This document shows, one piece after another, positions 1 to 7,320 of a stretch of DNA of 10,129 bases. A program made the translations under genes and the position numbers. Origin of the DNA: Pseudomonadota bacterium (GTDB lineage: Bacteria; Pseudomonadota; Gammaproteobacteria; Pseudomonadales; Pseudohongiellaceae); NCBI GenBank assembly GCA_022563075.1, contig JADFOC010000051.1, positions 1 through 10,129 of the forward strand, read 5' to 3'. The notes beneath the pieces are model-generated. The model saw only the letters and a list, made by a program, of their open reading frames with translations, did not search any database and was not told the DNA's origin. Within the stretch, counting starts at the first letter, position 1; each line of letters begins with the position of its first letter.

Positions 1-626
1 TATCTCCAGCACCTAGATCAATCCCATGTCAATTTTCAAAGTGGACTGTAATTCCTACCTTACTAATAGGCGCCATCGGCTAGCGCCTAATGGCACAATT
101 AGTGGCATAATCCGGAAAAACCGCCTACATCTTGTGTATCAAAAATAATACTAATAATAACAGCAACTTAGCAAAATTATACGCAAATTTTAGCCTTCCA
201 GACCCCAGTATCGGCCGAATAAATAATTATTATAGTTTTCAATTAATTATAAAGCTTTCAGAATAAATGACTTTACCATTTAATGGTGAACCAAGTGTTG
301 CTCAAATTCTTTGAATCAGGTCACGTTTAGCACGCAGTCACTGTGGCCGCAACAGGTAATAATCCTGGCTTGGGAAGACTTCAGCCAGTGAATCCACAGG
401 CACGCAACTAATTGCGCTCGTTACGCTCCTCAAAGCATGACATGGGGAGATTTCCGGCGGTCCTAAGATCGGTCCGAACCTCTGCTATTCTGACCGCCAG
501 TCAGCTGGAAAAGTCCCAGAATTTCAGGGCTTTATTGCAAGCCAGGTGTATACTATTTAGTTCGGTTTCGCTGAGTATGTTGTATTCGATCCCATCATGC
601 CATAGCTCGACTACCTATTTCCTTCA
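1..626. other. Gene-free region upstream of mrcA
   Basis: No reading frame here resembles a known protein. Frames open at the left edge close within about 80 bases, so no neighbouring gene end can be claimed. The first 300 bases are AT-rich. Visible small structures are a 7-bp inverted repeat TAGGCGC/GCGCCTA (67-73 with 83-89, 9-base loop, no T-run after it on either strand) and a short palindrome ACCATTTAATGGT (275-287). The palindrome could be a protein site but is also expected by chance in AT-rich DNA. In many Gammaproteobacteria the divergent pilM operon lies upstream of the PBP1A gene; I see no pilM start here. An open frame at 412-645 overlaps the mrcA start and looks non-coding. Confidence 0.6.
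547..556 (+). promoter_or_regulatory. Possible -10 element for mrcA
   Basis: The sequence TGTATACTAT contains a near-consensus -10 hexamer (TATACT, 549-554) preceded by TG, somewhat like an extended -10 promoter. No good -35 hexamer sits 16-18 bases upstream; TTGCAA at 535-540 is too close. It lies 73 bases before the ATG at 627. This is inference from motif only and weak. Confidence 0.25.
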
Positions 627-3038
627 ATGCCATTGCAAGTCCTGAATCAGAGGCAATACCGGGTGCAAGCAAAACTTCAAAGTTACTTAAAATGGGCAGC
701 ATTGGTGGTCCTTGCTGGGCTCGCGGGCGTTGTCATGGTGGCTGCGGCGGCGTACCTCTACGTGGCCCCTCTGTTACCGTCGGCTGAGACCTATCGAGCT
801 GTGCAGTTGGAGACGCCGCTGCGGATCTTAACCGCCGACCAAAGACTCATTGATGAAATTGGCAATCGTAGAAACCCGGTGAGTTTCGAGGAAATCCCCG
901 AATTACTGACTAATGCGCTCATCGCCACCGAAGACGTGCGGTTCTATTCTCATCCCGGCGTGGACATACAGAGCCTGTTAAGAGGATTGTATGGCTTCAT
1001 CGTGGGTGCGCGGCTGGGGGGCGGCAGTACCATCACCATGCAGTTAGCCAACAATCTGTCTTTCGACAGTGACAATGTCTATTTGCGGAAATTTAAAGAG
1101 ATTCCTTTCGCTTTGCAGATTCAGCGGGAACTGACCAAAGAAGAAGTGCTGACTCTTTACCTGAATACCATCTACTTTGGCGCCGGTGCAGATGGCATCG
1201 GCGCCGCCGCGTTAATCTACTACGGCAAACAGGTAAGCGAACTCAACCTGGCCGAAGCAGCAATGATGATCTCACTATTGCCCTGCCCATCAACCTGTAA
1301 TCCATTAAACAACCCCACTAGGGCTGTCCAGCGCCGGGAAGTTCGACTACGCAATATGCTCAACCAGGACATGATCAGCCAAGAAGAATTTAATCTGGCC
1401 GATGCCGCACCGGTGACTGCCAGCCGACACAATCGAAACATCGAAGTCCCCGCTCCCTACATCGCAGAGATGGTACGCCAGAAACTCTATGCAGACTATG
1501 GTGAAGCGACTTACTCCATGGGCTTCGTCGTCACCACCAGCATCGATGGGGACCTGCAGATGGCGGCTAACCGGGCCCTGATTGATGGCCTGGAAAGCTA
1601 CTATGACAGGAGCCACGGCTACCGCGGACCCGTCGCGCAATATCCGGCAGCTACCATCGATGCAACTACTAACTGGCTGCAGCACCTGCAAGGCGTGCCA
1701 GTCTATGGCCAACAGCAGCCAGCGATCGTCGTGGCGGTACAAGAGCGGAGCTTCAGTGCTTTGTTGAAATCTGGCGATACTATCGAGGTGCCATGGCAGG
1801 GTATGAGCTGGGCTCGAGCATTTAGAAACCGAAATGAAGTCGGCCCGCGACCGGATGCCGCGGCCGATGTGGTTCAAATCGGAGACTTAATCCGATTAAA
1901 ACAAGGCGACGAGATTTGGCAATTAGGGCAGGTTCCCGATATAGACGGCGCCTTGATTTCGATCTCTCCCTCTAATGGCGAAATCATTGCGCTGGTGGGG
2001 GGTTATAATTTTCGTCGCAGCCAGGTTAATCGGGTCATTACACCCAGACCCCCAGGCTCTAATTTCAAGCCATTCGTTTATGGTGCGGCTTTGGAACATG
2101 GCTATTCTCCCGCCAGCATGATCAATGACGCCCCCATCACTCGAGGTGGCTACCGTCCCGATAACTATGATAAAGAATTCCTCGGTCCGATCACGCTACG
2201 CTATGCATTAAAAGAGTCTCGCAACGTACCGACGGTACGCCTTTACGATCAGTTGACCTCAAGCAAGGTATTGCCCTTCGCCGCCAAATTCGGTTTTCAA
2301 ACGCAGAATTTTCCACACAACGATTTGACCGTGGCGTTGGGTAGTCAGGATGTGCAACCCCTGGAATTAGTCACCGCCTACTCGGCAATTGCCAATGGGG
2401 GATACAAGGTCGAACCCTGGTTTATCAGGAAAATTTCCAGCATCGCCGATGGCGTTATCTATCAGGCGAATCCAGTTGTGGTCTGTGAAGATTGCGCGGT
2501 CACCCATAGCGAATCAAGTGAATCTATTAATCCCGCACCTCGCATCATCGATTCGCGAGTCGCTTTTATTCTCAGTTCCATGCTGCGATCGGTAATTACG
2601 GAAGGCAGTGGCAATAGAGTACAACGCGAATTGGGCCGCGGCGATCTGCGGGGCAAAACCGGTACCACCAACGGCCCTCAGGAACTTTGGTTTTCTGGAT
2701 TTAACCGGGATATCGCCACCACTGTTTTTGTGGGCTTCGACCAGCCCGAACCTTTGGGTGAGAGGGAACAGGGCGCCACTGTTGCCGTACCTATATGGAT
2801 CAATTTTATGCGAGACGCGCTGGCAGATGCACCAGAAAACACCATGCGGCGCCCTGATGGCATCGTGGACCTGCTGATCGATAAATCCACTGGAGCCTTG
2901 GCTACTCCGGGAGCGGACAATACTATTTTCGAGTATTTTAGAACCGAAAACGCGCCCTCAATGCCAGACGCACAGTTACCTGGCGTGGAATTGGATGAAC
3001 AGGAGAAAGCAGAACTCTCGACAGAAACTATCTTCTAA
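627..3038 (+). CDS. mrcA: Penicillin-binding protein 1A, bifunctional peptidoglycan glycosyltransferase/transpeptidase
   Basis: Class A PBP of the inner membrane that polymerises lipid II into glycan strands and cross-links the peptides in the periplasm. After a short cytoplasmic tail, one membrane helix spans about residues 20-46. The GT51 domain follows, with EDVRFYSHPG (Glu102 as catalytic base), GGSTITMQ (132-139) and RKFKE (154-158). An OB-like insert of about 120 residues precedes the transpeptidase domain, with SNFK (nucleophile Ser478), SRN (531-533) and KTGTT (677-681). All catalytic motifs are intact. The 803-residue length and RVITPRPPGSNFKP context fit PBP1A (MrcA/PonA) better than PBP1B or PBP1C. 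The start is uncertain: the ATG at 627 has no ribosome binding site, while a GTG at 663 has AGAGG 9 bases upstream and would give 791 residues with a short tail like E. coli PBP1A. The gene ends 5 bases from the convergent rpmE. Confidence 0.95.
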   Translation: MPLQVLNQRQYRVQAKLQSYLKWAALVVLAGLAGVVMVAAAAYLYVAPLLPSAETYRAVQLETPLRILTADQRLIDEIGNRRNPVSFEEIPELLTNALIATEDVRFYSHPGVDIQSLLRGLYGFIVGARLGGGSTITMQLANNLSFDSDNVYLRKFKEIPFALQIQRELTKEEVLTLYLNTIYFGAGADGIGAAALIYYGKQVSELNLAEAAMMISLLPCPSTCNPLNNPTRAVQRREVRLRNMLNQDMISQEEFNLADAAPVTASRHNRNIEVPAPYIAEMVRQKLYADYGEATYSMGFVVTTSIDGDLQMAANRALIDGLESYYDRSHGYRGPVAQYPAATIDATTNWLQHLQGVPVYGQQQPAIVVAVQERSFSALLKSGDTIEVPWQGMSWARAFRNRNEVGPRPDAAADVVQIGDLIRLKQGDEIWQLGQVPDIDGALISISPSNGEIIALVGGYNFRRSQVNRVITPRPPGSNFKPFVYGAALEHGYSPASMINDAPITRGGYRPDNYDKEFLGPITLRYALKESRNVPTVRLYDQLTSSKVLPFAAKFGFQTQNFPHNDLTVALGSQDVQPLELVTAYSAIANGGYKVEPWFIRKISSIADGVIYQANPVVVCEDCAVTHSESSESINPAPRIIDSRVAFILSSMLRSVITEGSGNRVQRELGRGDLRGKTGTTNGPQELWFSGFNRDIATTVFVGFDQPEPLGEREQGATVAVPIWINFMRDALADAPENTMRRPDGIVDLLIDKSTGALATPGADNTIFEYFRTENAPSMPDAQLPGVELDEQEKAELSTETIF

Positions 3039-3043
3039 ACGCG

Positions 3044-3253
3044 CTAAAGGCGACGACTACCAAACCGCTTCTTGTAGCGATCCACTCGACCGCCCCTATC
3101 TAATAGCTTCTGCTTGCCAGTGTAGAAAGGGTGGCATTCGGAACACACTTCGATCAGGAGGTCTTTGCCTAACGTCGATTGGGTTTCAATTACGTTGCCA
3201 CAACTGCAGGTGGCCTTAATCGGACCATATTTTGGGTGGATATCTGGCTTCAT
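3044..3253 (-). CDS. rpmE: 50S ribosomal protein L31 (bL31), zinc-binding type
   Basis: Small protein of the large ribosomal subunit, helping form the bridge between the subunits. The 69 residues match the family along their whole length: [12 protein letters not shown] at the N terminus, [17 protein letters not shown] and [11 protein letters not shown]. Cys16, Cys18, Cys37 and Cys40 make this the zinc-containing C+ form rather than the zinc-free paralogue (YkgM type) made under zinc starvation. The start is supported by TAGGA (plus-strand 3260-3264) 6 bases before the ATG. The gene follows the chorismate mutase gene on the minus strand after a 193-base gap that has its own promoter, so it is probably transcribed separately. 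Its stop is 5 bases from the end of the convergent mrcA. Confidence 0.97.
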   Translation of the reverse strand: MKPDIHPKYGPIKATCSCGNVIETQSTLGKDLLIEVCSECHPFYTGKQKLLDRGGRVDRYKKRFGSRRL

Positions 3254-3270
3254 GATGTTTCCTAGTAGTT

Positions 3271-3284
3271 GATGTCGTCACATC
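3271..3284 (-). promoter_or_regulatory. Small hairpin in the rpmE leader
   Basis: On the minus strand GATGT-GACG-ACATC forms a 5-bp perfect stem with a 4-base loop, ending 7 bases upstream of the TAGGA ribosome binding site of rpmE. From the predicted promoter the leader would be about 120 bases, long for such a small gene. L31 of E. coli is known to repress its own mRNA through leader structure, so this may be part of such an operator. That link is inference, and a 5-bp stem alone is weak evidence. Confidence 0.3.
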
Positions 3285-3379
3285 GGATTCAGATCGATTC
3301 GATGCACCACACCTGCTTTATTACCCTCTGCAAGTGGCTGTGCAGCCGCAATTACTGGCAACAGACACGAGGGGCGAGC

Positions 3380-3407
3380 ATTCTATCAGAGAATCTCAAA
3401 GACGCAA
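3380..3407 (-). promoter_or_regulatory. Sigma70-type promoter for rpmE
   Basis: Read on the minus strand: -35 TTGCGT (plus 3402-3407), 16-base spacer, -10 TAGAAT (plus 3380-3385), with TG one base before the -10 hexamer (TGATAGAAT, an extended -10). Transcription would begin near 3373, leaving a leader of about 120 bases before the rpmE ATG. Placement between the chorismate mutase stop and rpmE fits a separate rpmE transcript. Confidence 0.6.
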
Positions 3408-3421
3408 GACATACGGTCTTG
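3405..3421 (-). repeat. Inverted repeat overlapping the rpmE -35 element
   Basis: CAAGAC and GTCTTG (6 bp, perfect) flank a 5-base loop. On the minus strand it lies 26-42 bases past the chorismate mutase stop and could be a weak terminator, but the following bases (CGTCTTTGAG) are not a proper T-run. It also overlaps the predicted rpmE -35 hexamer, so a protein-binding site is an alternative. The short stem may be chance. Confidence 0.3.
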
Positions 3422-3446
3422 TAAAGGGGTAGCTGGAGGGGGGAAA

Positions 3447-3746
3447 TCAGAGCGACGCATCACGAAGTTGATTGTGGTTCCTTACCACTTCTTCCATGAT
3501 TTTAGTAAAAAGCTCGGTCACCAATTGCGGATTAAGATCGTGCTGCTTGCAGAGGTCTGTCAATTCGGCCAGCTTCTGTGCTTCCCGCTCTGCATCGACG
3601 GCATCAAGCTCTTTGGTGGCTTTTAGTACTCCTACCTGATGCGTCAATGCAAATCGTTCGGCCAATAAGTTGATCAGTTTCTTATCGAGGTGATCGATTT
3701 TCTTTCTTACTTCCAGTAACTCCGCTGGAACTGACTCTGAGGTCAT
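3447..3746 (-). CDS. Monofunctional chorismate mutase, AroQ class (type II)
   Basis: Converts chorismate to prephenate, the branch step towards phenylalanine and tyrosine. The 99-residue all-helical protein carries the AroQ pattern: LLEVRKKIDHLDKKLINLLAER, then VGVLK, AVDAEREAQKL and a final helix IMEEVVRNHNQ. Residues matching the E. coli active site are Arg14, Arg31, Lys42, Asp51 and Arg54. The position of E. coli Gln88 seems to be His91, as is usual in the EEVVRxH subgroup. There is no signal peptide, so it is cytoplasmic, and no prephenate dehydratase or dehydrogenase domain is fused. The start has a strong ribosome binding site, AGAGGAAG (plus 3754-3761), 7 bases before the ATG. Upstream, TATACT (plus 3839-3844) is a possible -10 without a clear -35. 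It is divergent from priA and upstream of rpmE. I leave the symbol blank because aroQ also names a dehydroquinase. Confidence 0.9.
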   Translation of the reverse strand: MTSESVPAELLEVRKKIDHLDKKLINLLAERFALTHQVGVLKATKELDAVDAEREAQKLAELTDLCKQHDLNPQLVTELFTKIMEEVVRNHNQLRDASL

Positions 3747-3897
3747 TCGTGTGCTTCCTCTGGTACCTGTTTTTATTGTAGTACTCTACCTCTCGCTGCC
3801 AGTACTTGCATTTGCAGTCAGACAGCCCAAGCTACACGAGTATAAACCATCAAGTTGTCTAACACAGCAACCCACCACAATTGCAATTTTTACATGG

Positions 3898-3929
3898 TTG
3901 TTTGCCAAACAGTTTGAATTTACTATGCT
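3898..3929 (+). promoter_or_regulatory. Candidate sigma70 promoter for priA
   Basis: Two overlapping readings exist: TTGTTT (3898-3903), 17 bases, TACTAT (3921-3926); or TTGCCA (3902-3907), 16 bases, TATGCT (3924-3929). Either gives a start near 3933-3936 and a leader of about 90 bases before the priA ATG at 4024. It lies in the divergent gap between the chorismate mutase gene and priA. Confidence 0.45.
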
Positions 3930-3965
3930 TCGAATCTAGCCGGAATTAACCTGAGATCATTAGTA

Positions 3966-4011
3966 CCTCGACAGGGGTTTAGTTGGAGTACACAGTTCAC
4001 TCTTGTCGAGG
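3966..4011 (+). promoter_or_regulatory. Leader hairpin covering the probable priA ribosome binding site
   Basis: CCTCGACA (3966-3973) and TGTCGAGG (4004-4011) form a perfect 8-bp stem, with a further G-T pair inside and a 30-base loop that can fold a small inner stem (GAGT 3986-3989 with ACTC 3999-4002). The 3' arm contains GAGG (4008-4011), the only ribosome-binding-like sequence near the priA ATG at 4024. If transcribed from the candidate promoter upstream, the folded leader would hide that site and limit priA translation. The pairing is seen in the sequence; the regulatory role is inference. Confidence 0.4.
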
Positions 4012-4023
4012 CACTGGGCATCA

Positions 4024-6285
4024 ATGTCAAACGCAAAAGACATAAAATACCACGGCCGCATTTTGCAAGTCGCTGTACCTTGTCCCCTGCGTCGCGTTTT
4101 TGATTACCTGCCACCGGTCGATTACAGTGAAGCCCCGCTGCAAATCCAGCCCGGAATTCGAGTCCTAATTCCTTTTGGAAATCGTCAAGTGATTGGCATT
4201 TTGACCAAAGTGCTGTCGGGTTCCAGGCTCAGTAAAAACAAATTGAAACCCGTTATTTCTGTGCTTGATTCTGAACCATTGTTTACTCCAGCGATATTTA
4301 AAATACTGAGCTGGGGAGCAAACTACTACCAACACCCTATCGGCGAAGTATTCGCAACCGCGTTGCCATCCAAATTACGATCGGGGAATTCATTAAAAGC
4401 CGACATCATTGGGTGGAAGGTCTCCACTTCAATCTCAGATTCGGATAGAGAATCTCTGGGTCGTGCCTACAAGCAAAAAGCACTATTGGAATTCATCGAA
4501 GCTGCAGAAGAAGGAAAAGGACCAGCGACAAACGATGGATGCCTGGCAGCAGGCTTCAGTCAGCAACTGCTCGCGCAACTTCATAAGAAACATTTCATCG
4601 AGCGACAAACTTATGCTGTATCTAAATCTAAACCCTTCAACCCTATTGTTGTTACAGCCGATAAAGTACCTGATTTGAACGACGAACAATGTGTAGCCGT
4701 CGCTGCAGTCATCGATAAATTGTCTGGCTTCTGCTGCTTCCTATTAGATGGTGTAACCGGGTCCGGTAAAACGGAAGTGTACATGCGAGTGATGCATGAA
4801 CAACTTTCGATCGGTAAACAATGTCTGGTTCTGGTACCAGAGATTGGCTTAACACCGCAGATAACTGCGCGATTTGCCAAGCGATTCGCATGTTCGGTGG
4901 TTTCACTTCATTCTGGGCTGAGTGATACGGAGCGACTTTCATCCTGGGATAGAGCCCGAGATGGCAACGCCGGCATCATTATAGGAACCCGCTCAGCGAT
5001 TTTTACGCCGATGGCGAATCCAGGCTTAATCATTGTCGATGAGGAACATGATAATTCATTCAAACAACAAGACGGCTTCCGCTACTCCGCGCGCGACCTG
5101 GCAGTAATGCGCGCCCGTGAAGAGAATATCTGCGTGATCTTGGGCTCTGCCACACCCAGTCTGGAGAGCCTGCACAATGCACGACAGAAGAAATTTGAAT
5201 ACTTGCAACTTACCACTCGAGCTGGGACTGCAAACCCACCAACTATGGAAGTCGTTGACATATCACATGAATCTTTAGTCGAGGGGTTTTCGGCACAGCT
5301 GCTCTACAAGATACAGCAACACCTCGTGGCTAATAATCAAGTACTTGTCTTTATCAACCGCCGCGGGTTTGCTCCTATTCTTAATTGTCAGAGTTGTGGT
5401 TGGATTTCAGAGTGTGAAAATTGTGTTGCACAACTTACCGTGCATGCCAATCCACCCAGCATGCGTTGCCATCATTGTGGAACAATCAGACAATTAAGCA
5501 AATTCTGCCCCGAATGTAAATCGAAGGATTTGACTACAATTGGAATCGGTACGCAGAAAGTCGAGAGATTTTTAAGAGAGAGATTTTCTTCCACAGAGGT
5601 ACTACGAATAGACAGAGACTCGACTCGAAGTAAATTTAAATTTACTGAGATGTTACAGAAAATAGAGCGGGGTGAGCCCTGTATCCTGGTTGGCACGCAA
5701 ATGCTTGCCAAGGGTCATCACTTTCCAAACATCACGCTGGTGGCCATTTTAGATGCGGATGCTGGTCTCTTCAGCGCCGATTTCCGTGGTCAGGAACAAA
5801 TGGCCCAGACCATTATCCAGGTCGCCGGCAGGGCAGGCCGAGCCGAGCGAGCCGGTGAAGTCATCATCCAATCACGGCACAGCACCCATGCTGCCCTGCA
5901 AAGGCTGATTAACGCTCCTTATTCAGAATTCGCCAACTTGTTACTCGCCGAAAGAAAAACTGCCGCGATGCCGCCTTATAGCTATCTGTGTCTGATTCGA
6001 GCGGAGGCAGCAGACTTAGCGTCGGCCCACAGTTTTCTAATCAGAGCAGCAACAATCACGGATGAGATGTGTGAAGTACAGGAGCTACCAGTCGAACGCC
6101 TGGGTCCACTGCCAGCTCCAATGGAGAAACGCAACCGTCGATTCAGGGTGCACTTATTGTTGAAGAGCAGCAATCGAGGCGCGCTACAGGACTTATTGCG
6201 CCAGTTATGTGGGAGAATGGAAACTTTAAAACATCCTCGAGCCCTGCGCTGGGGTATAGATGTGGACCCGCAGGATCTTATTTAA
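4024..6285 (+). CDS. priA: Primosomal protein N', replication-restart helicase PriA
   Basis: 3'-to-5' superfamily 2 helicase that recognises stalled or repaired forks and starts reloading of the replicative helicase DnaB. Numbering from the ATG at 4024 (753 residues; E. coli has 732): a 3'-end-binding domain begins with AVPCPLRRVFDYLPP; Walker A is GVTGSGKTE (Lys249); Walker B is DEEH (339-342). Eight cysteines in four CxxC pairs (455/458, 464/467, 482/485, 495/498) bind the two structural zincs. Helicase motif V is LVGTQMLAKGHHFP and motif VI is QVAGRAGRAE (599-608). The domain order and C-terminal region look complete. A TTG at 4003 would add seven residues, but ATG 4024 gives the better N terminus. 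GAGG lies 12 bases before it, rather far, and within a predicted hairpin. From memory, argS usually follows in relatives; here the SPOR gene follows after 124 bases. Confidence 0.96.
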   Translation: MSNAKDIKYHGRILQVAVPCPLRRVFDYLPPVDYSEAPLQIQPGIRVLIPFGNRQVIGILTKVLSGSRLSKNKLKPVISVLDSEPLFTPAIFKILSWGANYYQHPIGEVFATALPSKLRSGNSLKADIIGWKVSTSISDSDRESLGRAYKQKALLEFIEAAEEGKGPATNDGCLAAGFSQQLLAQLHKKHFIERQTYAVSKSKPFNPIVVTADKVPDLNDEQCVAVAAVIDKLSGFCCFLLDGVTGSGKTEVYMRVMHEQLSIGKQCLVLVPEIGLTPQITARFAKRFACSVVSLHSGLSDTERLSSWDRARDGNAGIIIGTRSAIFTPMANPGLIIVDEEHDNSFKQQDGFRYSARDLAVMRAREENICVILGSATPSLESLHNARQKKFEYLQLTTRAGTANPPTMEVVDISHESLVEGFSAQLLYKIQQHLVANNQVLVFINRRGFAPILNCQSCGWISECENCVAQLTVHANPPSMRCHHCGTIRQLSKFCPECKSKDLTTIGIGTQKVERFLRERFSSTEVLRIDRDSTRSKFKFTEMLQKIERGEPCILVGTQMLAKGHHFPNITLVAILDADAGLFSADFRGQEQMAQTIIQVAGRAGRAERAGEVIIQSRHSTHAALQRLINAPYSEFANLLLAERKTAAMPPYSYLCLIRAEAADLASAHSFLIRAATITDEMCEVQELPVERLGPLPAPMEKRNRRFRVHLLLKSSNRGALQDLLRQLCGRMETLKHPRALRWGIDVDPQDLI

Positions 6286-6409
6286 CCGGAACCACAACAC
6301 AATATTTGACTATAGCTTAACTGCGATTAACCGATAATTGTGGTGGCCTGGCACATTTTACAGAATAATTGACTGTTAAAACAAAGCGTTAGATATCGGA
6401 CATAGATTT

Positions 6410-7000
6410 ATGACTCAAGATTTCGCCAAAATCAGACCGGAACCCCTGCTGGAGAGAAAGCCCGTGGAAACACCTCCAGCCTGGTCACTGATGTTCACCG
6501 GAATGATCGTGGGCTTAGCCATCGGCGTGTTTGCTTGTGTCTTGTTTTACCTGTCTGGCAACGTACCACCATTAAATCCGAAGGCGCCATTACCGAGCAG
6601 CCTCGCGGACAATGGACGCGAACCTGGCGCGGACAATTCCATTGCCACGGCCAGTGCAGATGCGTTCCCGCTGGAGTTTTATACCGCACTGAAAACTTAT
6701 GAAGTCTCTGTGCCTGTCGATGCAATTCCTGTTGAACTTAGACCCGAAATATCGGAGCAGCCACTGGAGACCAGCTATATGTTACAAAGTGGTGCCTTTG
6801 AACAACTGGCCTTGGCTAATTCAGAAATGCAGCGCCAACAATCACTGGGACTCGAAGTGACCGTTAAACGGGAAGAACTACCCGGGCGAACTCTCTATCT
6901 TGTGCAATCTGGTCCGTACTCTACCAACGGCCAACTCGTTACCGCCGAGCAACTACTTCGCTCCAATAGCATTCCCAGTCTACGCTTGAGTTTACAATGA
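6410..7000 (+). CDS. ftsN: SPOR-domain cell-division protein, FtsN-like
   Basis: Bitopic inner-membrane protein: a cytoplasmic tail of about 26 residues, one membrane helix (about 27-48), a periplasmic linker rich in proline and alanine, and a C-terminal SPOR domain (about 122-196) beginning SYMLQSGAFEQ. SPOR domains bind denuded glycan at the septum, and FtsN triggers septal synthesis. FYTALKTYEVSVP (90-102) resembles the FYT-L segment found in FtsN-like proteins of pseudomonads. At 196 residues it is short for FtsN (E. coli 319). The call as FtsN rests mainly on topology and on position between priA and hslVU, where Pseudomonas ftsN lies; it could be another SPOR protein. The ribosome binding site is weak (CGGA, 6397-6400). 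TTGACT (6369-6374) with GATATC (6392-6397) at 17-base spacing is a poor promoter that would give an almost leaderless message. Confidence 0.8.
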   Translation: MTQDFAKIRPEPLLERKPVETPPAWSLMFTGMIVGLAIGVFACVLFYLSGNVPPLNPKAPLPSSLADNGREPGADNSIATASADAFPLEFYTALKTYEVSVPVDAIPVELRPEISEQPLETSYMLQSGAFEQLALANSEMQRQQSLGLEVTVKREELPGRTLYLVQSGPYSTNGQLVTAEQLLRSNSIPSLRLSLQ

Positions 7001-7214
7001 GTCCGAGGGGATATCGCGGCAATAAAATACCGTATTAGGCACTCCCGTTACCCACAGCCTCAATTCCGCTGCTTGGCTTCGGCAACGATTAACTGCTACC
7101 TGCTCGCTAATCTGGTTCGCGCTGCTATAGAGCAGTAGCCATAGCACCGATCTGCTGAGAAACAGGACTGGCTACCACCGATGATTTTAAGGTAGTCATG
7201 GCGGCAAAATAGAG

Positions 7215-7243
7215 CTTGAATTCTAGGTGAAACTCCCCAATAT
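7215..7243 (+). promoter_or_regulatory. RpoH (sigma32) heat-shock promoter of hslVU
   Basis: CTTGAA (7215-7220), a 14-base spacer, then CCCCAATAT (7235-7243). The known sigma32 consensus is CTTGAAA, 13-15 bases, CCCCATNT, so both elements match closely at the right distance. Transcription would start near 7249-7251, giving a leader of about 78 bases before hslV. The hslVU operon is a classical heat-shock operon in E. coli, so motif and context agree. Confidence 0.8.
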
Positions 7244-7310
7244 CTCTGTCTCCACCCGATAAGAGGCGCGAGCCCTATTTTCTGTACTGTGGTACTTTAG
7301 TCAGACAGAG
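7244..7310 (+). repeat. Inverted repeat around the hslV leader
   Basis: CTCTGTCT (7244-7251) is perfectly complementary to AGACAGAG (7303-7310), with 51 bases between that include a small GTAC/GTAC hairpin (7284-7295). If transcription starts near 7250, most of the left arm would not be in the RNA, so an mRNA stem is doubtful; a DNA site or a slightly earlier start are alternatives. The E. coli hslVU leader also contains a stem-loop, but I cannot claim this is the same element. Confidence 0.3.
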
Positions 7311-7315
7311 CAGGC

Positions 7316-7320
7316 AGGAG
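7316..7320 (+). promoter_or_regulatory. Ribosome binding site fixing the TTG start of hslV
   Basis: AGGAG sits 7 bases before the TTG at 7328, ideal spacing. No ATG or GTG in frame lies between it and the conserved GTTIISVRR segment, so the TTG start is well supported. Confidence 0.75.

Noticed and set aside
67..89. Hairpin TAGGCGC/GCGCCTA as a terminator
   Set aside because: No T-run follows on either strand and no gene end is visible next to it.
412..645. Open frame of 77 codons on the plus strand before mrcA
   Set aside because: No family resemblance, no ribosome binding site, runs into the mrcA start in another frame, and its composition does not look coding.
1347..1877. Minus-strand open frame of 176 codons inside mrcA
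   Set aside because: Lies fully antisense to a conserved coding region, and its translation shows no recognisable domain.
6306..6338. TTGACT and GATAAT as a promoter for the SPOR gene
   Set aside because: The spacing is 21 bases, too long for a sigma70 promoter.
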